A stretch of 64,000 nucleotides of DNA from Lunularia cruciata. Lineage: Eukaryota; Streptophyta; Marchantiopsida; Lunulariales; Lunulariaceae. Where the stretch lies: positions 23,441,001 to 23,505,000 of the forward strand of contig OX419758.1 of the NCBI GenBank assembly GCA_948567375.1, read 5' to 3'. Made by a program: the position numbers and the translations under genes. Positions 35,142-46,963 of the stretch are shown here, piece after piece; position 1 is the first letter of the stretch, and each line of letters begins with the position of its first letter. The notes under the pieces were generated by a model, which saw only the letters and a program-made list of their open reading frames with translations, was not told the origin of the DNA and made no database searches.

Positions 35142-36427
35142 AGAGGAGTTTTGGGAGACTTTGACTTCAGCACTCATTGAGAACTTTCTTCCTGATGAGA
35201 GTTATGAGAGATTGATGAGTGAGGTTACATTTCTCAAGCAAGGAGATGGAGAGAAAGTGAAAGTCTATGTGGAAAAGTTAGAGTCCAGATTTTGCATAGT
35301 GTTGAGGAAAGGTGGAGATGATGTGGAGACTACTATGATTGGCATAGCGGCCATGCTCACCAAGAATTTTGTGGGAGGGTTGAGACCACAAATTAGAAGC
35401 AAGGTGAGATATGAGAAACCTTCTTCCAAGGTTGAAGCTATCAAGATCTGAATTTGTATGGAGGAGAGTTTGGAAGGGGATGAGAGTGATTTGGTGGTGA
35501 AAGAGGTTGTGCATCCTCCTCAAGGCTACAAGTATGGTGGAACTTCTGATACTTTGGTGGCAAGGGTTGCACCACAAGTAGTAATTGCATCAATTGTTGT
35601 ACCTCCACCAAAGGATCCACTTCAAACTATCACAGAACAACTCGCAGATCTCAAGATCAATGTGGTGCAACTATGGGAAGAGAGAGGTGGATCAGAATGT
35701 AGGAAGAGGACCTAGGAGTTATGGAAACGATCCATATAGAGGAGGCCAACCAGCCAACAATTTCAATGATAGAAATTGTTTTGGTTGTGGAGGAAGAGGC
35801 CATATCCAAAGGAATTGCCCAAATTCCACTTACCATGGAGGAAGGGATTATGAGGGAGCCAATAGAGGGAAAGAAGGAGGTAGTGAAACCCACGTGGCTC
35901 CTAATCCCAACAAAGGTAAGGAGATAGCATCCATAGATGTGGTTGAGAGCAAGTATGAGAAGGGAGAGTGCTCTAACTCCAAGGGTCTTAATTTGGAGCT
36001 TTTGGCACAAGAGAAGAAGAGAGCTCATTTTACAGAGGATGTTCACTCCTCTCAAGGATTTACTCCAAGCAAGGATACTCCTATGTCTACTAGGAGCACT
36101 CGCACCTCAACACCATCAACAACAAAGACTCCAAGGAAGAAGTTGGAGATGGAGGATTTCTTGATTTCAAAGCAACAATGGAACTACAATGTGTTAGAAA
36201 ATGTTGGTAGTCACAAGGCTAACATCACGGTGGGCCAATTCATTGCTTTGAACCCTACCTTGAGAAAGGAGCGTAGAGGTGGTTTGAGTTCTACAAAGAG
36301 CAAGAAGGAGAAGAAGGCAAAAGCTCCAATATCAATGGGGGTGGTAGATGCCAAGCCAACACCATGGGAATATGCCTCCAAGATTGATGTGAATGAATGG
36401 TCACAAAATCAAGGATGCATTGGTTGA
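35142..36427 (+). pseudogene. Element E gag
   Basis: Frames 35095-35451, 35458-35715 and 35585-36427 give FWETLTSALIENFLPDES and MSEVTFLKQGDGEKVKVYVE (capsid-like), KDPLQTITEQLADLKINVVQ (coiled), a glycine-rich segment and the knuckle CFGCGGRGHIQRNC. Then comes a Ser/Thr/Lys-rich part with TPSTTKTPRKK. A frameshift near 35690 and stops split it. Confidence 0.85.
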
Positions 36428-37592
36428 TGGAGGATAAGCATTGAATGCTATGTCAGAAAGGTTGATGAAAAAGTTAGGTATGATACCCTCAAGACCTTCA
36501 ACATTTGTGGTGAGCATGGCAAACAAGCAACAAGTTCAACTAGTAGGGGTGACGGATAAAGTGGTAGTTTCAGTTATGGGAGTTCAAAATCTCATGACTT
36601 TCCAAGTCTTGAAGGATTCAAGCTTTGACTTACTTCTTGGAAGGCCATGGTTGAGAGCAGCACACACAACTGATAGATGACACAAAAGGTACTTGATGAT
36701 TGGGCCATCAAACCATAGGGTCATAGTTCTTGTGACTAACACCACCAACACTTCATATTTAGATACACCATCTACTGATTATTGGGAATCAGATTCTGAA
36801 GAAGGAACTTCAGGTGTGGACACAAGCATGGAGGAGGAGACTTCCACGGAGGAGGATGAATCTGAATCTGAATTTGATTTAGATGTGTATCCTTTGTGTG
36901 CTATGGATTTTGCACCTAAGCCAGAGGTTTTGAAGGACCCAAATAAATCACCATTGACACTTGAGGAGGTAAAGAGAAGGTTAGCTACCCTCGAGTATGG
37001 CCCAAATGTTACCAAGGAGGAGAAGGTGAGATTTGAGGAGATTTTCCACAAGTTCATCCATGTTTTTGCTTTCAATTACAAGGATTTGAAGGAAGTCACC
37101 TTGGAGGAGCACAAGATAGAGGTGGAGTCACATGCAAGACCAATACGCCAAAAGCAACATCGCATTAGCCCACCAATATCTTTGGTTGTGAAGGAGGAGA
37201 TTGATAAGCTCAAGGAGGCCGGATTTATCTTTGAGGTGGAGAATTCAGAATGGGTGTCTCCAATTGTCATTGTGAAGAAAAAGAATGGCAAGCTCCGGGT
37301 ATGTGTAGATTACAAGAAGCTCAATGCTGTTACCAAGAAGGACTACTACCCATTGCCATTCATTGATGAGATCTTGGAGGAGGTTGTAGGTCATGAGAAG
37401 TACAATTTTGGAGATGGTTATAGTGGATATAACCAAATCAAGATTGCACCAGAGCATCAACAACTCACCATGTTCACCACACCTTCGGGAACTTACGCTT
37501 TCAGGGTCATGCCTTTTGGGCTTTGCAATGCTCCAACCACATTCCAACAGTTCATGAACAAGGTATTTGAACCTTTCTTGGGAAATTTGTGA
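36428..37592 (+). pseudogene. Element E protease and reverse transcriptase, first part
   Basis: Protease: ALVDGG followed by a TAA, then LNAMSERLMKKLGM and SFDLLLGRPWLRA (36441-36680). RT (36693-37592): GFIFEVENSEWVSPIVIVKK, LRVCVDYKKLNAVTKKDYYP, GYSGYNQIKIAPEHQ and MPFGLCNAPTTFQQFMNKVF. An acidic stretch (SMEEETSTEEDESESEFD) precedes RT. A frameshift at about 37590 separates it from the palm motif. Confidence 0.87.
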
Positions 37593-39750
37593 GAGACTTC
37601 ATTGATGACTTTTGTCTCTATGGGAGCAAGGAAGAGCACTTTGAACACCTAATCAAAGTCTTGCAACGCTTGGATGAGTCAAATGCATCACTCAATGAGA
37701 AGTGCATTTTTGGATGTGAAGAAGGTTTACTTTTAGGGCACATCATCTCCAAGGATGGAATAGCAGTTTATCCTGAGAAGGTGAGGAAAATCTCAGACCT
37801 TCCATTCCCTTCAAGCTTGACAAAGTTACGCCAATTCTTGGGGATAGTTGGGTACTATAGGAGGTTCATCTTCTCATTTTCCAAGAAGGCTTATGCATTG
37901 ACCATCTACATGAAGAAGGGTGTAGATTACATGGTGATTTTAGAAGACAAGGAGGCTCTCAAAGCTTTTGAGGAGCTCAAGCAATCTCTTGTTGTAGCTC
38001 CAATTCTTGCTAAACACGATTGGAGTAAGCCTTTCATCCTCTACACTGATGCTTCTAATGTAGCTATAGGATGCACTGTTAGTCAATAAGACCAAGATGG
38101 GCATGATCATCCAATAGCTTATGCTAGTAGGCAGATGGTTTCAGCAGAGAAGAACTACTCTGTCACGGAGAGAGAAGGGTTGGCAGTGATCTTTGGTCTC
38201 AAGAAGTTTAGACATTACTTGATTGGAGGGAAAGCCACCATTGTCATAGATCATAAAGCTTTGAAGTACATCTTCAACAAGCCTAATGTTGAAGGGAGAC
38301 TAGCAAGGTGGATGATACTCTTTTTTGAGTATGACTACACCATTGAAGATAAGCTAGGAAAGAAACATGCAAATGCTGATTTGTTATCTAGGGCCTATGA
38401 TCATGATGGAGATGAGCCAGTGGATGATTCCTTCCCGGATGAGGAGCTCATGACAATCTCAATCACTCAAGAGGTTCCAATGGAGTACAAGGAGATTGTG
38501 GATTTTGTGACAAGAGGTAACTATCCAAAAGGGATGCATGTTAGGGAGAGGAAGGCTCTAATAGCAAGATCTAGACCTTACACAATGGTGGAGAATATTC
38601 TTTTTCACCAAGGAGCAGATGGTCTACTTCAAAGAGCAGTGGGTAAGGAAGAGTCTATCTTACTCATAAAGGAGTTTCATGAAGGTTTAGTATGTGGAGG
38701 ACACTTTGCAAGAAAGGTGACTACTTTCAAGATTCTAGATACAAGTTACCATTGGAGAGGGATTTTCAAGGATTGTCTTGATTATTGCAGAACTTGTCAT
38801 GTTTGTCAAGCTTTTGCTAGAAAATCTACTTCCACTCCACCACTTAGATCAATTCCATTACTAGGACCTTTTGAGAACTGGGGAATTGATTTTGTGGGTC
38901 CTCTCAATAGAACCCCAAGGAACAATTGGTACATTGTGGTAGTTACTGATTACCTTACTAAGTGGGTTGAGACTAGACCATTGAGGGACAAGAATGAAGA
39001 TGAAGTTGGGAGATTTCTTTATGAACACATTATCACTAGGTTTGGGTGCCCTTTGGAGTTGGTTTCTGATAGAGGAGGAGAGTTATAAGAAGCATCACTA
39101 CAGCTATGCTACGACATTTCTCTATCATACATAGAGTAACTACATCCTATAATCCAAATTCCAATGGCTTGGTAGAGAGAACCAATCAGACCTTGTGCAT
39201 GATGTTAGCCAAAGATGTAGAAATGGAGGGGGCTAAACATCATTAGGACAAGAGGATTCATGCAGTTTTGTGGGAGTATAAGACAACCATGAAGACTTCC
39301 ACTGGGTATTCTCCATTTCAATTGGTATATGGTATTGAGTCTACCTTACCTATTCACTTTGATCTTCCTACCTTCCAAAGCATTCTTAGGAGATTGAAGA
39401 AAGCACAAAGAGGTGATGTAGAGAAGTCAAGGAAGGATCAACTCATGGAGTTGGAAGAGGCAAGAGCAGTTGCTATGGTTTGAGTAGAGCAAGCCCAAAG
39501 GAAACAAAAGGAGAGTTATGACAAGAGGCAAGGCAAGAAGAAGGTGGAGCCTTTCAAAGAAGTTGATTGGGTAATGTTGTTTGATTCCATTCAATTCAAG
39601 AGAATGCAAAAGAAGTTTTTGCCTAAGTACTTTAGACCTTTCATGGTGGAAAAGGTGTGGGGCAATTACACCTATGATCTCAAGGAGTTGGGAGGAAGAC
39701 ACTTTGAAAGGATTAACCATGATAAGTTGAAGATGTACCATAGAAGGTAG
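37589..39750 (+). pseudogene. Element E RT palm, RNase H and integrase
   Basis: 37589-38089 has FIDDFCLYGSKEEHFEH and ILYTDASNVAIGCTVSQ. 38135-39088 continues RNase H (DHKALKYIFNKPNVEGRLAR), the HHCC finger (CRTCHVCQAF), WGIDFVGPLNRTPRNNWYIV and LVSDRGGEL. After a stop, NSNGLVERTNQTLCMML supplies the catalytic Glu near 39180. The C-terminal part ends at 39750 (FERINHDKLKMYHRR) without a chromodomain. Only a few lesions are present. Confidence 0.9.
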
Positions 39751-39798
39751 AGAAACCTTCACTTTGAGGACAAAGTGAAAACTTAGTCCGAGGGTAAA

Positions 39799-40489
39799 TG
39801 TAACACCCATTTGTGCATGTGTGTGGTATTGTGATATTTAGCTTGGTATTACAAGTACTTAAGAGATATTATTTATATAGAGATAAAGGATGGTTCTATA
39901 TTAGTCATGGTTAGCTAAAGTTAGTCATAGCTAAGATAGAAGGGACCTTACTTTAGAGGAAGTAGAAAAGATGAGCACCACTATTTTGGATTTTAGTGTG
40001 TTGACTTGGTATTATTCCTAGGTGTTTGGCTTTGAGGAAGAGTTGAGAACTCTTGGGCCCGCAAGCCTTTTTTGTTTTGGATTCTTCTTTAGTCCAAGGA
40101 AAGTCTATGTGAAAGAATCCTTGACTTAGTGTTTGGTTCAAGATAAGACCACATGCTTAGGGAATATGCCCATGTGAATAGATATTCCTTTCTACTTTTT
40201 GACTTTACTTGACTTTTAGTCTAGTAACTTGAGTTACTACGGTAATTAGTTACTTTGGTACGTAACTATTTCACAAGTATATAAACAAGGGGTGAGGAGG
40301 TACTCAACATCCTTTCATTTGCAACTATCTCTCTCTCATTGAGTTCTCTAGTGAGCAATGTCTTGAGTCTTGGAGTGTTAGCATTGGAGGAGTATGATGG
40401 AGTTGGGGGTCCTTGCCTTCTTAGTCCAGGGTGCGGTACCATAATAGCAATCAGAGGTTCATCTTGAGTGAGAGACACGCCGGCTCATA
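39799..40489 (+). repeat. Element E 3' LTR (691 bp)
   Basis: It starts TGTAACACCC after GAGGGTAAA and ends CCGGCTCATA, with the F sequence GGGCAGAGTGG resuming at once. It is very similar to the 5' LTR. TATATAAA is present near 40277-40284. Confidence 0.93.
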
Positions 40490-41471
40490 GGGCAGAGTGG
40501 CAACAACACTTCAACATGAAAATCACCTACGTGGAAGGTAAGAAGCAACTAGCAGATGCATTCACCCACATGCCAATGGAAAATAACTTGGTGGTAGAGG
40601 TTAAGATTAACCCTGAATTCTAGCCAAAGATTCAAGCTGCTACAAAAACTGATCCACAGATTATTGAAGTGCAATCATCAAAAGGTGTCACTAGCACCCA
40701 AGGACTCTTCTTTTGTGATGGCAGATTATGGATCCCAATTGTCCCAAAATAACGCACCACCATTCTTGCGGAATGTCATGATTTGGCCATTGCAGGTCAT
40801 GTCGGAGTAGACAAGACCTTGGATGCAATCCAGCGCCATTACTATTGGCCTAAGATGAGCAACGACATAATGGACTACATGCGCAGCTGCCTACTTTGTC
40901 AATAGACCAAAGCTTCTAATCAAGCTCATTTAGGGCTCCTTCAACCTCTCCCCATGCCTACCCAATGTTAGGAACAAGTGAGGATGGATCTCATCTGTGA
41001 ATTACCCAAGACCACCTCAGGGTTTGACTCCATCGTGGTCTTTATGGACTGGCTCAGCAAAATGATTCATGTACGCCCTACCACCAAGGATGTGACCACT
41101 CCAAAACTAGCTCAATTATACTTAGATGTAGTCTTCTCTCACCATGGCTTGTCTAGAGTACTTATCATTGATAGAGGCACTCACTTCACCAATTTGTTTT
41201 GGCAAACACTCTTTGGTTTCTTCAAAACCAAGTTGGCCATGTCCACAGCTTACCACCCACAAACAGATGGCCAAACAGAGCGGGCTTATTGCATGATTGA
41301 AGACATGTTACGCGGCTTCACCTTAGAAGAGCAAGAGAGGTGGGACACCCTACTCCTATTGGTGGAATTTTCTTACAACAATTCATTGAATGCATCCACC
41401 CAAGTCACTCTGTTCTTCCTCATGTATGGTGAGCATCCCTTCACACCTTCTAGCTTGATGAAGATCCGTCC
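40490..41471 (+). pseudogene. Element F RNase H end and integrase
   Basis: WQQHFNMKITYVEGKKQLAD continues the RNase H cut at 30382. The zinc finger region has HDLAIAGHVGVDKTLDAIQR. The frame 40978-41514 shows the core: MDLICELPKTTSGFDSIVVF (Asp), VLIIDRGTHFTNLFW (Asp) and HPQTDGQTERAYCMIEDML (Glu). It breaks after SSLMKIRP at a solo LTR. Confidence 0.9.
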
Positions 41472-42150
41472 TGTAACACCCATTTGTGCATGTGTGTGGT
41501 ATTGTGATATTTAGCTTAGTATTACAAGTATTTAAGAGATATTATTTATATAGAGATAAAGGATGGTTCTATATTAGTCATGGTTAGCTAAAGTTAGTCA
41601 TAGCTAAGATAGATGGGACCTTACTTTAGAGGAAGTAGAAAAGATGAGCACCACTATTTTGGATTTTAGTGTGTTGACTTGGTATTATTCCTAGGTGTTT
41701 GGCTTTGGGGAAAGAGTTGAGAACTCTTGGGCCCGCAAGCCTTTTTGTTTTGGATTCTTCTTTAGTCCAAGGATAGCCCATGTGAAGGAATCCTTGCTTT
41801 AGTGGTTGGGTCAAGATAAGGGGAATATGCCCATGTGAATGGATATTCCTTTCTACTTTTTGACTTTACTTGACTTTTAGTCTAGTAACTTGAGTTACTG
41901 CGGTAATTAGTAACTTTGGTACGTAACTATTTCACAAGTATATAAACAAGGGGTGAGGAGGTACTCATCATCCTTTCATTTGCAACTATCTCTCTCTCAT
42001 TGAGTTCTCTAGTGAGCAATGTCTTGAGACTTGGAGTGTTAGCCTTGGAGGAGTATGATGGAGTTGGGGTTCCTTGCCTTCTTAGTCCATGGTGCGCTAC
42101 CATAATAGCCATCAGAGGTTCATCCTGAGTGAGAGACAGGCCGGCTCACA
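41472..42150 (+). repeat. Solo LTR of the E/D family (679 bp)
   Basis: It runs TGTAACACCC to CCGGCTCACA and interrupts the integrase of F. The left flank GTCC and right flank GTCT may be an altered target duplication. No internal region accompanies it, so it is the product of recombination between two LTRs. Confidence 0.9.
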
Positions 42151-42740
42151 GTCTAGTGGTTACCAAGGTCGATGCAGTCAACACGTTTGTTTCTAGAATC
42201 CAACAAGGTGTGGAGAGTGCCAAGCACAGATTACAGATTGCATAAAATCAACAAAAGCAATATGCTAATGCACACTGTAGGCACATGGAGTTCAATGTTG
42301 GGGATCAAGTGTGGCTATTGACAACCAACCTCACATTACTTGGACCTCGTAAGCTCAGACCTTGTTTTATTGGGCCTTTCTCAATTCTTCATTGCGTCGG
42401 TGATGTGGCCTATCACCTTGAGCTACCACCACACATGAAGATCCATCTTGTGTTCCATGTTTCCCTACTACGTAGATATGCTCCCTGCTTAGGCCAAGGT
42501 CATTCCACCCAAGACATTCGACCTTGTTTGACACTCATTGATGGCATAGAGGAATATGAAGTGGAGCGTATTCTCCAAAAATGCATGTGTGGTACTCGCC
42601 ATCCACGGGTGGACTATCTAGTATAGTGGAAAGGTTACCTCTTCTATGAAGCAACCTAGGAGCCCGCTGCCAATTTGACACATGCACCGGTGTTGGTGCA
42701 AGCATTTGAACAACAGTTGCACAACGAGGATGTTTCGTCT
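42151..42740 (+). pseudogene. Element F integrase C-terminus and decayed chromodomain
   Basis: FNVGDQVWLLTTNLTLLGPR, then GPFSILHCVGDVAYHLELPP and HLVFHVSLLRRY are the usual integrase tail. EEYEVERILQKC, a TAG, and WKGY..EAT form a broken chromodomain, which places F among chromoviruses. Confidence 0.85.
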
Positions 42741-42756
42741 TATAAGGAGGGAGGTC

Positions 42757-43500
42757 TATAATACCAAGAGCTAGCCATATGATCTAGATGTGAAATTTGG
42801 TTTGGTAAAATCTAGAATGATGTTACACATGGATGGTCAAAATAGATCAGATAGAAGTATCACCAAAAGATTACTTCTACTAATAGAGCAAAAACTAAAA
42901 TAGACTTGAGAACCTTAGAACCAATAGCTAGACATATGATTTAAATGTGAGAATTGGTTTGGTAACATCTGGAAGGATGTTACACTTGATGGACTTAATA
43001 GATCAGAAAAAGGTATCACCAAAAGGGGACTTCTACTAATAGAGTAAGAACCAAAATATGCCTGAAATCTTTGAAGGCAATTTTGAGGCCTAAATGGATG
43101 AATTAGGCCTCAAAAATGTGCGGATCCCCCCCTCCCCCCAAACTGAGGAAAGGTTGGCTTTCCCTCCCTTCTGGTTTGTCTCGTCAAAAGCTTTCCAATG
43201 GTACCTTACTCATGTGATTCTGAGACTCCTATAGGAAGATTCCATAAAAGATTCCCTCCAGTCAAAGCTTGTTTGACCAACCAGATAGGACCTAGACCAA
43301 CATGTCACCCATCCAGGTAAGTAATCCAAGGGTGGAGCTTGCTGAGATGTCACCTATCTTTATGCCTAATCCTATGGAAGAGCTTCCTTGGAGGAGATCC
43401 TCTTTGTCTATATAATAAAAAGAAGGTGCTCCTTTGGGGCACCAAATGTTGAGTGTGTAATTTGTGTTTCTCTCTCTTCTCTTGTCCTCGGAGTATTACA
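42757..43500 (+). repeat. Element F 3' LTR (744 bp)
   Basis: It begins TATAATACC (TG to TA) after the purine tract AAGGAGGGAGGTC and ends GGAGTATTACA. It is the reference for the F-family LTRs at 10376, 34403 and 59445. Confidence 0.92.
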
Positions 43501-43686
43501 CCACCATAGTGTATACCATATACTTAGAGTAGATGGCTATCTAGAGTTAGAGGGACCTAACTGCCATCTACGGGGCAATTGTGGTACTTGAGAGTCCATG
43601 TATGACTTATGTGTGAATTGTGTTTCTATAGTGTATGATGTTGATAACAATATATGTTGTGTAGCAATGTATATACACACAATAAA
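43501..43686 (+). other. Residual element C sequence before the right repeat
   Basis: From about 43577 it repeats the tail of the right C repeat (44133-44233): TTGTGGTA, TCCATGTATGACTTATGTG and GTTGTGTAGCAATGTATATA occur in both. It may be the detached 3' end of the left LTR or the 3' end of the C internal region. Confidence 0.6.
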
Positions 43687-44239
43687 TGTCACGCTATTTG
43701 TAGCTTTGCACCTAAATTGCTTGGACTTTGGAGTAGTAGTGTTGGTAGTCAAGACTATTTTGGTAGTTACTCATAGGCTACTTGTGGACAGTCAGATTTC
43801 ATGTTCAAGGCACTAACATGGTAGGGCCTACCATCACTTGCATTGTTCATACCATTAAATGTGCCATCAGTGGGACCGTTAGGTTTTGAGACCTAGCTTG
43901 AGTCTAGGGGGTATACTTTTGAAATACAACTCTAAAGAGCTCACTTCCCTAATGTTGAGCCTTTGAGTTCTTGGCTATGGTGGACAAAGGCCGGTGAGTG
44001 TCTCCTGGATTCTCTTAGCTAGAGTGGGTGTGGCTTGATTGTAATTGATGCCTAGTTGTTGGTAGATTATGGAGTGATAGATCAAGTACTAATCTGATTG
44101 AGTGTGATTTGAGTTGTGTAAACAAACTGATTATTGTGGTATTTTAGATTCCATGTATGACTTATGTGTGATTTGTATTTCTATAGTGTGTGATGTTGAC
44201 AACAATATATGTTGTGTAGCAATGTATATATGCATGACA
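43687..44239 (+). repeat. Element C right long direct repeat (3' LTR)
   Basis: It starts TGTCACGCT and ends ATGACA, giving TGTCA/TGACA inverted ends. Bases 43687-44134 match the left copy. Element A coding sequence resumes at 44240, so this marks the right edge of the nested insertion. Confidence 0.78.
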
Positions 44240-46299
44240 ATGGTTACATCATTGACTGGTATCATAGAGAAGACCTCAAGCTTTCAATGGACCACCAAGC
44301 ATAAAGAAGCATTCTAGAAGCTAAAATATATGGGGTTTTCAAGATCCATTCTTCAATCATATGATCCTCAACTACCTTGTGTGGTTGATTTTGATACTTC
44401 TAACTTTACAATTGGAGTTGTGTTACAACAAGAATTTCTAGATGAATTACTTTCTATTGCTTTTTTGTCTCATTGACTAAACACCACATAAAGAAATTAC
44501 TCTACTCCAGATTGAGAACAACTAGCAATGATTCATGCCACCAAGATATGGAGGCATTATCTCTTGATGAAACAAGTGATCATATGAACCAATCATAAAC
44601 CCTTATTGAAGACATTACATTTGGAGCATATGATGAGTCTACATCATCAATAGGAGGAATGACTATAGTTGTTTGATATCAAACTTGAGTACAAACCGAA
44701 TAGGTTCCATGTCATCCCCAATACTGTGTCATGATGACCTGATTTGAAAACTCTTCCTCTCATCACAATGGTAATTATGATAGTGTTAATTGACTCAGAA
44801 GTCCAAATTGTGTTTAGGACCACTTTACAACAAGACACCTTCTTTTGGATAGCACAAGGTCATCTTGCAGTACACAATAAGGAATAAAACACCTTCTCCT
44901 TCAAGGAAAGCCTTCTATTCTATGAGAACCGGATCTATGTTCCAACCAAGGGTGATCTATGGCTTGTGTGCCTTCAAGAAGCCCATGACTTTCCGATCAT
45001 TGGTCACATGGGTGTGGATAAGACCTTGGGTCCCTACAATGCCAATGGTAGTGGCCCAACATGGTACAAGATGTTCAAGAGTTGGTTTGATCTTGTGAGA
45101 GCTACCAATACAACAAGACCAACAACCAAAAATAGAGTGGACTCTTTCAACCACTTCCCATCCCATCTGCTTGATAGGAACACATGAGCTTATATCTTGT
45201 CACATAGTTGCCCAAGACAAAGCAAGATCACACAACAATTGTGGTATTTGTCAATAAGCTTAGTAAGCAAATCTATTTGGCACCAACCTTTGATACAATG
45301 GATACTCCAACATTGGCCTACATCTACTTTAACAATGTCTTCAAGCATCATGGGATGCCTTGAGCATTCATATCCAACCATGATCCTTGATTCACCAAAA
45401 AAATTTGGCAAGCACACTTCCAACTATTTCATATTAAGTTCTCTTTGTCCACAACATATCATCCTCAAATTGATGGACAAACCAACTATGAAATTGCACC
45501 TTGGAAGATATGCATTATGCCTTTGTCAATGTTCATCATACCAATTGAGATGTATGTCTTGCAACTACTGAGTTTGCCTACAATAATTTTAAATAGGCAA
45601 GCATTGGATTCTTTACCTTCTTCTTTAATTTTGGCCAAGATCCACTTGTTTTAGATTCCCTTCTTATTCCTCTTCCATCTCATATCTCTCATACTTCCAC
45701 CTTCTTGACCGTAATACCCCAATCCCTACAACAAGCCAAATCTTATCTCCTTGTTTCTCAAAATTATCCCAAACAATACGTAGATGAACATCATTGTGAT
45801 CTCACCTTTTAACTTGGTGAGAAGGTCATGTTTTCTTTTAGTAACCTACCATTCCCACTTGATACCCAATTTTGTAAACTTACTCCTAATTAGATAGGTC
45901 CATTTGATGTCACTCAAATCATTTCTCGTGTTTCTTATCAACATGCCTTGCCTTGTAATATGCAAATCCACCATGTCTTTCATATTTTCAAGTTGAAACC
46001 CTTTGTTTTTAATCCATCTTCCTTTTCCTCTTGTATCTCATATTCCATCTTCCTTTTACTCTCAAGTTGGACATGAGAGGAAAAGGATACACCTTCCTCC
46101 TCTCGTCCCTATCAATGATCATGAGGAGTATGAAGTTGATTGTATCCTTATACATTGCCACATTCAACACGGCCGCCAACAACATAATGAGTACAAAGTC
46201 CTTTGGAAAGGCTATCCCCTTCATGATGCCACTTGGGAGTTTCTTTCTCATCTCCAAAATGCACAAACAACCATCCAAGAATTGAAGCTTCCATGGTGA
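44240..46299 (+). pseudogene. Element A RNase H, integrase and chromodomain
   Basis: Collinear with B: QWTTKHKEAF, LPCVVDFDTSNFTIGVVLQQ (RNase H), AHDFPIIGHMGVDKTLG (zinc finger entry), AYHPQ-type HPQIDGQTN and a chromodomain (EEYEVDCILIHCHIQH, then EYKVLWKGYPLHDATWE at 46187-46240). Frames shift often and the integrase lacks recognisable catalytic Asp codons in several places. Confidence 0.85.
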
Positions 46300-46331
46300 T
46301 GAGGATGTCACCAACTAGCGGTGGGTGAATA

Positions 46332-46836
46332 TTTAACAATATAGAGTTTACAGACAAATTAGTTGAGACTAACCAAGTATCAAATAGACCAAATTAGCCA
46401 AGAATAATAAGAATATTCTAGAAGCATTTAGGAAGCTACTTGGTACTTTCCAAATATTGGGTAATGTGTATGCCAAGTGGTGACTTCTAGGAGGAAGTTT
46501 CTTGGGAAGCTTTTTGGCTAGCTTAACTTGCATACCAAGTAAGTGGCTACTAGAAGGAAGCTTCTTGGGAAGCTTCTAACTAGCTTAGTTTGCATGCCAA
46601 GTAGGCGGTTTCTGGAAGGAAGCTTCTTGAGAAACTTCTTGGTTAGCTTGGCTTGCACTCTAAGAAGGAGGCTTTTAAGAAACTTCTTGAGAATCTTCTC
46701 AAGAGCCTTGTATGTTCCTTATAAATACCAAAGCCCAAGTTCATGCTAGGCATTTGGAATTTTCTCATTCAAGAGCCCCAATGTGATCTTTCACTTTGAT
46801 CTTCCATTCTCTTATTTCTTTCCTTGGTCTTTTACA
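46332..46836 (+). repeat. Element A 3' LTR (505 bp)
   Basis: It starts TTTAACAATATAGAG (TG to TT) and ends GGTCTTTTACA. Several GAAGCTTC and AAGCTTCTTGGGAAGCTTCT units lie in it. It matches the B LTRs and the 5' LTR at 10513-10998. Confidence 0.9.
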
Positions 46837-46963
46837 AGAAGGGTTTTGCTTAGGATTTGCTAAGCTTTTACCAAGAAGAAGATCTTCCATTCTCTTATTT
46901 CTCTCCTAGATCTGCTACAAGAAGGGTTTTGCTTAGGATTTGCTGAGCTCTCACCAAGAAGAA
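46798..46963 (+). repeat. Two ~83-bp tandem copies spanning the end of the A LTR and its flank
   Basis: GATCTTCCATTCTCTTATTTC begins at about 46798 and again at about 46880. Each copy continues through the LTR end into AGAAGGGTTTTGCTTAGG and ACCAAGAAGAA. A further partial copy of the flank follows to about 47050. Confidence 0.8.

Larger units (their letters stand above)
30383..40489 (+). mobile_element. Element E: Athila/Tat-like Ty3/gypsy inserted in F, itself rearranged
   Basis: It has two 691-bp LTRs, a tRNA-Asp-like primer site, gag, protease, RT with FIDDFCLYGS (the [FY][IMV]DDF.V[FY]G form of the Athila/Tat branch), RNase H and integrase without chromodomain. It sits in the F RNase H gene; the target bases GGGC are found on both sides. 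Inside are an inverted, truncated copy of its own 5' part (32338-34375) and an F-family solo LTR (34403-35141). Stops and frameshifts make it inactive. Confidence 0.9.
28130..43500 (+). mobile_element. Element F: chromovirus, 5'-truncated, interrupted by E and a solo LTR
   Basis: The order is gag end with zinc knuckle (CYNCGHIGHISTNC, about 28385), protease, reverse transcriptase (28857-29732), RNase H to 30382, element E (30383-40489), RNase H end and integrase (40490-41471), a solo LTR (41472-42150), integrase end and decayed chromodomain (42151-42740), purine tract and 3' LTR (42757-43500). The 5' LTR and most of gag are absent where it abuts element D. Stops are frequent. Confidence 0.87.
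10513..46836 (+). mobile_element. Element A: old Ty3/gypsy chromovirus split by a 30.6-kb nested insertion
   Basis: The left part (10513-13624) has an LTR, tRNA-Met-type primer site, gag, protease and the front of reverse transcriptase. The right part (44240-46836) continues exactly where B's homologous protein would, from the end of the reverse transcriptase (TSLTGIIEKTSSF) through RNase H, integrase and a chromodomain to the 3' LTR. The break at 13624/44240 coincides with the outer edges of the C repeats. Many stops and frameshifts show it is dead. It is the outermost and therefore oldest member of the nest. Confidence 0.88.

Noticed and set aside
41467-42155. Exact target duplication for the solo LTR in F
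   Set aside because: The flanks are GTCC and GTCT; the match is incomplete, so I claim only a possible altered duplication.
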